Shown: one piece after another, positions 57,415-64,000 of the stretch
Layout of the letters: each line of letters starts with the position of its first letter
Numbering within the stretch: the first letter of the stretch is position 1
Assembly (NCBI RefSeq): GCF_030272615.1
Contig: NC_081406.1
Location: forward strand, 166,887,521-166,951,520
DNA from: Cryptomeria japonica
Taxonomy: Eukaryota; Streptophyta; Pinopsida; Cupressales; Cupressaceae
Length of the DNA: 64,000 bases
Reading direction: 5' to 3'
Made by a program: the position numbers and the translations under genes
Notes under the pieces: generated by a model
Told to the model about the DNA's origin: nothing
The model's database searches: none
Seen by the model: the letters and a program-made list of their open reading frames with translations, nothing else

Positions 57415-58531
57415 ATATGCTCTGGGGGATCCAACAGTAACCATTGAAGAAGTGACACCACCTGTTTCACCTACTGGGAAACTTTACCCATCTGAGGAGA
57501 GAACTGTGGAGCTCTTTGAAAGGAACACTTATTCTGTGGTTAATATTTTTGATGTAACCCTACGCCCTCAATTGAACATGACAGGAATGGTTGAGGTTCC
57601 TGAAGGCAATGGTTCTGGAATAGTCTGGGATGAACAAGGTCATATTGTGACAAATTATCATGTGATTGGTAATGCTCTCTCAAAGAATCCCAGCCGCAAC
57701 CAAGTTGTAGCCCGAGTTAATATTCTTGCATCTGATGGGGTTCAGAAGAGTTTTGAGGGTACATTGGTTGGTGCAGATCGTACAAAGGATCTTGCTGTTT
57801 TGAAGATAGATGCCCCCAATGAGCTTTTGCGGCCAGTTGAAGTTGGGAAATCATCCACACTCAAAGTAGGTCAACGATGCCTCGCAATTGGCAACCCATT
57901 TGGTTTTGACCACACTTTGACTGCCGGGGTTCTTAGTGGATTGAACCAGGAAATATTTAGTAAAGCGGGTGTGACTATTCGTGGTGGTATTCAGACAGAT
58001 GCAGCAATCAATCCTGGAAACAGTGGTGGTCCTCTACTAAACTCTAAAGGAAAAGTAATTGGTATCAACACCGCAATATTTACTCAAACAGGGACATCGG
58101 CAGGAGTAGGTTTTGCTATTCCATCTGACATAGTCCTTAAAATTATACCTCAGCTGATCCAATCTGGAAAGGTAGTCCGTCCAGGTTTGAATATAGAGAT
58201 AGCTCCAGATGCGATTGCAAATCAATTAAATGTCAGAACTGGGGCTCTTGTATTGTCGGTTCCTGGTGAAAGTGTCGCAGCAAACTCAGGGTTGATTCCA
58301 ACAAAGAGAGGATTTGCTGGTAAAATAATTCTTGGCGATGTAATAATTGGAGTCGAGAATTCACCTATAAAAAATGCTACAGAACTTTCCAAAGTTTCAG
58401 AAGATTATAGTGTGGGAAATATGGTGATGCAATATGTAAAATGTAAAAAAACAAACACAACACGAAACTTTCCTGGCAGACATGTACAAAATGTGGAAGC
58501 ATTTAAAAGCATGCTGGAACTGTTCGATTAA
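57415..58531 (+). pseudogene. DEG8-like chloroplast serine protease, intronless fragment
   Basis: Homology begins at about 57415 (ALGDPTVTIEEVTPP), upstream of the first ATG (57452). It then runs without break: LFERNTYSVVNIFDVTLRPQ, GNGSGIVWDEQGHIVTNYHV, GADRTKDLAVLKID, CLAIGNPFGFDHTLTAGVLS, AINPGNSGGPLLNSKGKVIG, GTSAGVGFAIPSD. The trypsin-like triad is intact: His codon 57659, Asp codon 57788, Ser codon 58022. A PDZ domain follows (GALVLSVPGESVAANSG and ILGDVIIGVENSPIKNATEL) and decays after about 58447. DEG8 acts in the thylakoid lumen, with DEG5, on photosystem II. The bipartite transit peptide is missing, replaced by the CBM20 piece. Arabidopsis DEG8 has introns and this copy has none. 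Possibly still translated, but I treat it as a captured fragment. Confidence 0.85.
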
Positions 58532-60230
58532 AATGCCTTAAAAAGGATGCGGTATCATGGAATGCGATGATAGTAACAAGTTTCCTGGTAAATGTGGTGC
58601 GAGCATACCTGTAGAGAACACGATTTGCATTTAGAGAGAAGACTCAGAAAGCCAAGCACCCTTCGTCAATGGCGGCACCAAACCCTCATGAAAAAATCAG
58701 AATGTCAATGGCGGCACCAAACCCACGAGAACCTTCTTTGTTATTCGCATTTTGCAAAATGAGAAAATACGATGGAGTGCAAAACTTTTAGGGTAGCAAA
58801 AAAAAACCCTTTGTCATTTTTTATATTCTCCCTCAAGTCCGCTGGGCTTATGAAATATGCAATATAATAAAAATCAAACATATTCGATAAAATAAATGTT
58901 TATCAATATATCAAATATGTTTTATTTCTATTATATTTTTGTTTTCCTTCTTGGTTAAAAGCTGGTATTTCTTTGTAAAAGGTATTTAATTACAATGCAA
59001 TTATAAATTGTAATTGAATATTATTATTCGAAATGTAAAAGGTGTATCCATATGCAAGAAGGAGACTAAGTCTTTTGACTTAGTTTTGAAGGAGGAGTTA
59101 ATTCAGGAGAGATAAGGCTCTCATTGAAGAAGTCTTTTCAGTTTGGAGACATAAGGAGAGCATATAGGATCATGCATAACCACTTGGGAAACATTCAAAA
59201 GGAGTCGAGATAATTTTGGAGACAAGAACGTTTTTATAGGAACATGAGGTTGTTTGAAACCAAATGGAGTGAATCTAGGGAGGTTGGAGCACTTTTAGGT
59301 AAAGGGTCGAAGTTGGACTTTTTCACCATTTTGGGGAGCTTTTATTACTTGGTTAAGCTTTTTGAGGCTGTTTCTAGTGGTCTTTTGGGTTGGTTATTCA
59401 TTAAAGAAGACTTTTCCATGTTTGTAGCCCTCTTTGGTGTCTTCTAGACTCCTCTTTTTGAGGCACTTTTCTTGCATCCGACCCAATCAGTTGGGGTTTT
59501 TTGTACTTAATGCCTAAAGACACTTCATTTGAAGTTAGTTCAGATTTATGCAAGAATAGTGTTTTCAGAGACATTTTTCTTGTCCTTAGCATTTCTTTTG
59601 CACAGATTCTGTAACTCAGATTTGGAGATATAATATATGAAACATCATCTTTTGGAGCGATTTTCTATGGAATCAAACCTTGTTATCCTTCCAAATTTTT
59701 GTGTACAAGCATGATTGATGAAGCTAAATTTGTGAGTTATATTACTCCTTGTTTACTTGTCTCAGTCAGTACCTTAATATAGGAATGTATGTATGTTTGC
59801 AGGTCATAGTATGTGTTTTAAAGTTCAAAATTTTTGAGTGAAACATTATTATTTCCTCATTGGTTCGTCTCAAGACCTTATTATGAAATACTTATGCAAA
59901 CTTATAACAGGAAAGAAGTGTTTATCAATTAAAGTAGAATATTGCAGACTGAGATCAGTTTTTTTTTATTATTTATCTCTCACATTTTGGTGTATCACCA
60001 GGTTCTAGTTAATTTTAGTTCAGTTTTAAGTACCATTTCTGTAATTTCTTATCCTCCCGCAAAGTTAGTCCAATATTAGAGAGTATCAGGTGATTATCCA
60101 ATAGGAACCGGCCTAGGAACCGGAGGTTTCATTTCAAGTTGCGCATTGCCCACATGCAGAAGTGAATCCCATGTTAGGCCAGATTGCTAAACTTATAGTT
60201 TAGTAGGGTGCAAATTTGTGGCTTAACAGT
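58532..60230 (+). other. non-coding stretch expected to contain the gypsy LTR
   Basis: It ends at the primer-binding site of copy B, so the 5' LTR of B must lie in its right part and end near TGTGGCTTAACA (about 60215-60228). I could not locate the LTR start because no second LTR is in the window. Purine-rich candidates for a polypurine tract are at about 59060 (AAGAAGGAGA) and 59088 (GAAGGAGGAG). 58663-58725 contains GTCAATGGCGGCACCAAACC twice, 41 bp apart. The 67-codon frame 59244-59447 is unrecognised. Confidence 0.5.
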
Positions 60231-60248
60231 TTTGGCACGCCCGGTGGG
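60231..60248 (+). promoter_or_regulatory. putative primer-binding site of gypsy copy B
   Basis: TTTGGCACGCCCGGTGGGAC, just after a ..TTAACA LTR-like end. This 'GGCACGCCCGGTGGGACC' text is typical of the start of internal regions of plant Tat-group gypsy elements. The matching tRNA is not assigned here. Confidence 0.6.
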
Positions 60249-60388
60249 ACCTTAAAGGAGGTTCATTTTCATATTTTATGCTGATTTTGATGCACTGTCA
60301 GCATAATAAAGACCTGTAAGAGGTTATAAATTTGTGTATCTAGCGACTCCCTGGTGAAAAGATCAAGTGAGCATAATTATTTTGCCTT

Positions 60389-61219
60389 ATGAGAAGAATT
60401 GAAACTAGAAGTTCCAAAAACTTTGAATATTTACAGCTTTCTTCACCAAAAAGACAAGGAAGATCAGCCAAAAGAACCATATATACGAAAAGAGGCAAGT
60501 CATTACCTCCTACAAGAGTTTATCAAAGAAGAGGTAAAGCTGTAAACAGGAATCGAAGAGATAGACATTCAGCCTCACCTACTTGTAGAGTTGCTGCAGC
60601 AAGTACATCAGTTTAGCTTGGTGCTATGGCCTTACCAAGAGCCTTTGCTTTCGTGCCTTTCAATCAAGGAAGCCCATTGAATTTCGCCCAGCATCATGAT
60701 GTGCCTTTGGCGGCACTAAAAGGCTTACTAGATTTCACTGGAGAAGGCCAAACACTGGCAATAGACCACATCCGTGATGTGGCAAGTTTATGTAATGTGC
60801 ACCACGTTACAGAAGAAGATGTTGCTGTGAAATTGTTAGCAGCATCCTTGAAAGGAAAAGCTTTAGAATGGTTCAGAACTTTGGCTGTGGGGTCAGTTAA
60901 CTCGTGGGATGAGCTTGGGGATCTGTTAACCAAGTTTTTTGAAGACAAGTCTGATCACTTGTCCATGGTGGAACAGCTCACAACTATCAAGCGTGCTCCT
61001 CAGGAGCAGATGACAGATTTCAACTCTCGTTTTCAAAAAACATGGAAACAAATACCAGCAGCGGTAAGACCAAGTGCAGATCATGCATTTTTGTATTTTC
61101 TGAAAAGTTTGAATAGTGATATCTCAGTAATGATTCAATCAATGGGTGGTACTTCGCTGCCCAAGCTTTTGGCATTGCTATTAGAGCAGAAAATAGCCTT
61201 ATACAGGCTGGTAAGATAG
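60389..61219 (+). CDS. gypsy copy B gag, with in-frame TAG
   Basis: A frame starts at ATG 60389 with a very basic leader (MRRIETRSSKNFEYLQLSSP, KRQGRSAKRTIYTKRGK), meets TAG at 60614-60616, and continues in the same frame as MALPRAFAFVPFNQG.. (60626). The retrotransposon Gag domain is at about 60690-61150: VAVKLLAASLKGKALEWFRT, SWDELGDLLTKFFEDK, KRAPQEQMTDFNSRFQKTWK. The frame ends at 61219, but the coding text carries on one frame back (-1) from about 61190. The ATG at 60626 is the safer start if the TAG is not read through. Gag forms the particle and packages RNA. Confidence 0.8.
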
Positions 61220-64000
61220 CACCTAGGCCTCCAATGCCTTATTTTCCGGCTATTCAACCTGACATGCCAATTAATATACCACCTCTTGCCTCTTTGCCTG
61301 TTATACCAACAATGCCTATTGCTGCTCCTCAAGAGACAACGGTAGCAGGCACGCCAAATGAAATACATGAGATAAGGAGCAGCCAGCAAAAGATAGAAAA
61401 TATTTTGCAGACTCTGGGAAATGAGTTGACAAGTATTAAGAAGCATTACCAAGCTCCAAGGCCAACTTTTCAGCAACCAAGTCAAGGCTACAATCAGCAG
61501 TACCAGCAGAATAGACAGCCTTATCAAAATAATTACCAAGGTGCGAGGCAAAATATTAATCAAAGGTCTTATCAGCCTTACAATCCAGCAACTTTGAATG
61601 CTGCAAATGCAGTAAGAGACATTGTACCTGCTCAAAACAATTTAATATCAGAAGTGGACTGGTGTTATCCTTGCAACCAAGCTCATAATCAGTCTACATG
61701 CTCTAATGGCATGATAAATCAAGCTCTCATGGTACAAAATGCTGCAAGCTCACAACCGGATATACCTCCAGCTGCGCCTGAACAACAGCAGGATATGCAT
61801 ACTATGGAAACTGGTTTTCTTAACTGGCAAGATGAAGAATTTAATGGCATGAATGGCGATTCACCGATTGCAGCCAATACTCGAGCTAAGAAAAGAGCTC
61901 TTGACATAGGCCAAACATCAGAGAAAGGTAAAGGACCTGCAACCGAAGAATCGTCATTCAAATCTACGCAAATACCAAGCATTCTGAAGAAAGTACCTGT
62001 TGCAGCAGCTAAGGAGCAGTTTCAAAAGGATGCAGATACGTCTGTTGTCAAGACACAACAGAAAGTACATTCAGCTGTACCTTACAGCATTGTGGACACC
62101 ATGAAAAAGATGAATGTTACCATGAGCATGTGGGATTCTTTAGCTATTCCTGGACAAGTTAATAGTTTGAAGAAGGCATTGAACGAAGAAATTCCTCCTA
62201 AGGTGACATTTGCTGATGCTGGTAAGGAGGCTGTGTTGACTAATACTATTGTCCAGAATGATGAAAAGGGGAACAGCAATAAAGAAGCAACTTCAATCCA
62301 AGGTAAGAGCGTGAAACCTCCCCCGTTTTACGTTTCTCTTATTATTGGTGATAATTTGGTACACAACTGTATGGTGGATAGCGGAGCTACATGCTCTGTT
62401 ATGCCTAAAAAGATAGCCGACCAACTTGGTCTGAAATATGATTTATTAGAGAAAGGCGTAGTACAGCTTGATGGTTCGACTGTTAGAACTATAGGCTTTA
62501 TCAAAGATGCTAGTTTAACCTTACATGCTTGTCCTAATTTCTCTATATCTCAAGATATTTATGTCATAGATCTGCCCCCATATTTTTCCCTGTGTTTGTC
62601 AAGAGAATTTACTGCCAAAATAGGAGGATATTTATCATCCGATTGGTCACACATGCTGTTCCAAACTAGATATGGAACCAAAGTGACTATCCAATCTGAA
62701 TTGTTGTCTAAGAATCATATAGAGCCTTATATGCCTAACATCATTAATGCTAATTGTATGATTTTTGAGCATGATGAGTATGCAGTTGTTCATGAGCCTG
62801 TAACTCAGGTCAGTGAAATACCGGATGTCCTGTTAGATGAATGGGCAGCAAAGAATGTTTTGGAAGATGAAACTAGCATCCTTGTGGATGCTGGTTTGGG
62901 AAATTATATGTTTCAAGAAGTTGGTTTAATTATGCCTAATCTGGTTAAAGGACAAGAAGCTAATATTGAATCTCAGAATGATGTTTGGGAGATGTTCTTT
63001 GACGGGTCACGAAGCAGGAATGGTTCAGGAGGTGGGGTTATGCTTGTTTCACCTAAGGGTGAGAAATATTATGCAGCTTTCAAGTTTGGTTTTGCCTGTA
63101 CTAATAATACAGCAGAGTATGAAGGGTTGATTCAAGGTTTAGAGTGGGCAAGAAAACGTGGAATTAAAAATCTGAAGGTGCATGGTGATAGTGAGCTAAT
63201 TGTCAACCAAGTTAGAGGTTTGAATGCAGTAAAAAATGATACTTTAAAAGCATACAAGCTCAGGGTTTGGGATTCCATTGAAGTTTTTGATAACATTATA
63301 GCTGTTCCAAGAAGTAGAAATCAGCATGCTGATCGGTTAGCTGCAGTTGGAGCCCAATATAATATCCCAAACAGTATAAAAGGGACCTGTGATCAGCAGC
63401 ATATCAAGATTATTATCCGGCCCTCAATTCCGGATAATAATATTAATTGGCAAGTGTTTGAATCGGATGAACAAATTTTACAATTCCTACTGGAGGAAGA
63501 TGTGTTCACTGCCTCAAATCAGAACAGAATTCAGCAACAATATGGGGATCAAGTCATTCAACTGAAGTCAAATAAATTGCCCAAGGGTCTTGTTACCTTG
63601 GAGTCAATTTTTAATTCGGATGATCAAGCTAAAAAGAATAAGACCAGTTTGATGGTCCCGCAAGAGCATTATGAAAAGTTGGAGGTTGCACCTGGGAAAA
63701 GCTTAAAGATAGGTAAAGTGAATTCCTCTACCGAAAAGGAATCATATGTTCAACTTTTTCAAGAGTTTGCAGACATTTTTGCATGGGAATATGGTGATTT
63801 GAAAGGTTTCAATCCTGAATTAGCACAGCATACCATCGAGCTAGAACCAAATGCTAAGCCAGTGAGACAAAGGCAGCGTCCTATCAACCCAAAGATAGAG
63901 CCATTAGTGCAAAAGGAAGTTTTTAGGCTGATTGAAAGTGGCATTATCTTTCCCATCAAACACACCAGCTGGGTGTCCAATCTTGTACCTGTTAGGAAAA
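61190..64000 (+). CDS. gypsy copy B Gag end-protease-RNase H-RT, open to window end
   Basis: From about 61190 the frame (codons starting at positions equal to 1 modulo 3) stays open to the right edge. In order: a Gln/Asn/Pro-rich Gag tail with coiled-coil text (IRSSQQKIENILQTLGNELT), a zinc knuckle (CYPCNQAHNQSTC, 61662-61701; note Cys-X2-Cys-X3-His-X4-Cys, one residue short of the usual), an aspartic protease (VHNCMVDSGATCSVMPKKIA, 62350-62410; then KDASLTLHACPNFSISQDIY), an archaeal-type RNase H (62986-63370: MFFDGSRSRNGSGGG, NNTAEYEGLIQGLEWA, VHGDSELIVNQVRG, RNQHADRLA, all four acidic residues kept), then the RT N-terminal part up to TSWVSNLVPVRK. The rest of RT, RNase H and integrase lie beyond the window. 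Confidence 0.88.

Larger units (their letters stand above)
51322..60230 (+). mobile_element. Tat-like Ty3/gypsy copy A, 5'-truncated, with captured genes
   Basis: The element sequence begins abruptly in the middle of the extra RNase H and continues through RT, RNase H and integrase (to 54551), a long structured 3' untranslated region, and four intronless host gene fragments (56076-58531). Then comes a non-coding stretch up to the primer-binding site of copy B, which should contain the LTR shared by A and B. Compared with copy B over about 770 bp, I count about six differences by eye, so the two copies are very close. The right limit is set by copy B's PBS, and the true LTR start is not resolved. 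Confidence 0.65.
60232..64000 (+). mobile_element. Tat-like Ty3/gypsy copy B, partial (right end outside window)
   Basis: PBS, gag, protease, extra RNase H and the start of RT are present in order. 63238-64000 matches 51322-52100 of copy A almost base for base (a 6-bp indel and a handful of substitutions). B's sequence keeps CAG where A has TAG, so B is the better preserved copy. Being in direct orientation with A, the pair could share the LTR in 58.5-60.2 kb. Confidence 0.88.

Noticed and set aside
57452-58531. DEG8-like frame as an intact nuclear gene starting at ATG 57452
   Set aside because: Homology starts upstream of that ATG, there is no transit peptide, no introns, the C-terminus is decayed, and it is fused to other broken gene pieces inside a retroelement.

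Overview
The window looks like intergenic and intronic DNA from a seed plant with a very large, repeat-packed genome. A gymnosperm such as a conifer is the best guess, but that is inference. The evidence is eukaryotic exon/intron structure (GT..AG introns in a receptor-kinase relic), plant-type Ty1/copia elements with a tRNA-iMet primer-binding site, a Tat-like Ty3/gypsy family, L1-type LINEs with an RNase H domain, plant-telomere-like GGTTTAG/GGGTTA arrays, strong A+T richness, and almost no intact host gene in 64 kb. No tRNA, rRNA, CRISPR array or bacterial-style operon was seen.

Layout. 1-1230: palindromic GGGTC/GACCC satellite followed by a CT microsatellite. 2.8-3.1 kb: copia gag relic. 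4666-9966: one nearly complete but dead copia element on the minus strand, with 182-bp LTRs, PBS, PPT and target-site duplication. 12.6-16.1 kb: very old ~355-bp tandem repeat. 19.2-22.7 kb: second minus-strand copia relic, interrupted in its integrase by a stretch of short tandem duplications. 22.8-23.1 and 25.4-27.3 kb: plus-strand copia RT and RT/RNase H relics. 28.6-31.4 kb plus 48.0-48.5 kb: a broken malectin/LRR receptor kinase gene on the minus strand. Its exons join in phase across a ~16.7-kb intron. That intron holds 218-bp and ~300-bp tandem repeats, a 3.7-kb telomere-like minisatellite and four LINE insertions. 51.3-64 kb: two almost identical copies of a Tat-like gypsy element, the second running off the window.

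The most interesting part is 54.5-60.2 kb, between the integrase of gypsy copy A and the gag of copy B. On the same strand, and without introns, it carries pieces of four unrelated host genes: an SGT-type TPR protein, the ubiquitin-like N-terminus of a gamma-type PI 4-kinase, a CBM20 starch-binding domain, and most of a DEG8-like thylakoid protease with its catalytic triad intact. The pieces abut directly. This looks like a multi-transcript capture by the retroelement, made from spliced mRNAs, probably by template switching. The gypsy family also has an unusual order: an extra archaeal-type RNase H lies between protease and RT, while the RNase H after RT has lost its catalytic aspartate.

Most coding signals are decayed: stops, frameshifts and lost catalytic residues are noted entry by entry. 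The longest undamaged reading frame is protease-RNase H-RT of gypsy copy B, open from about 61.2 kb to the window end.
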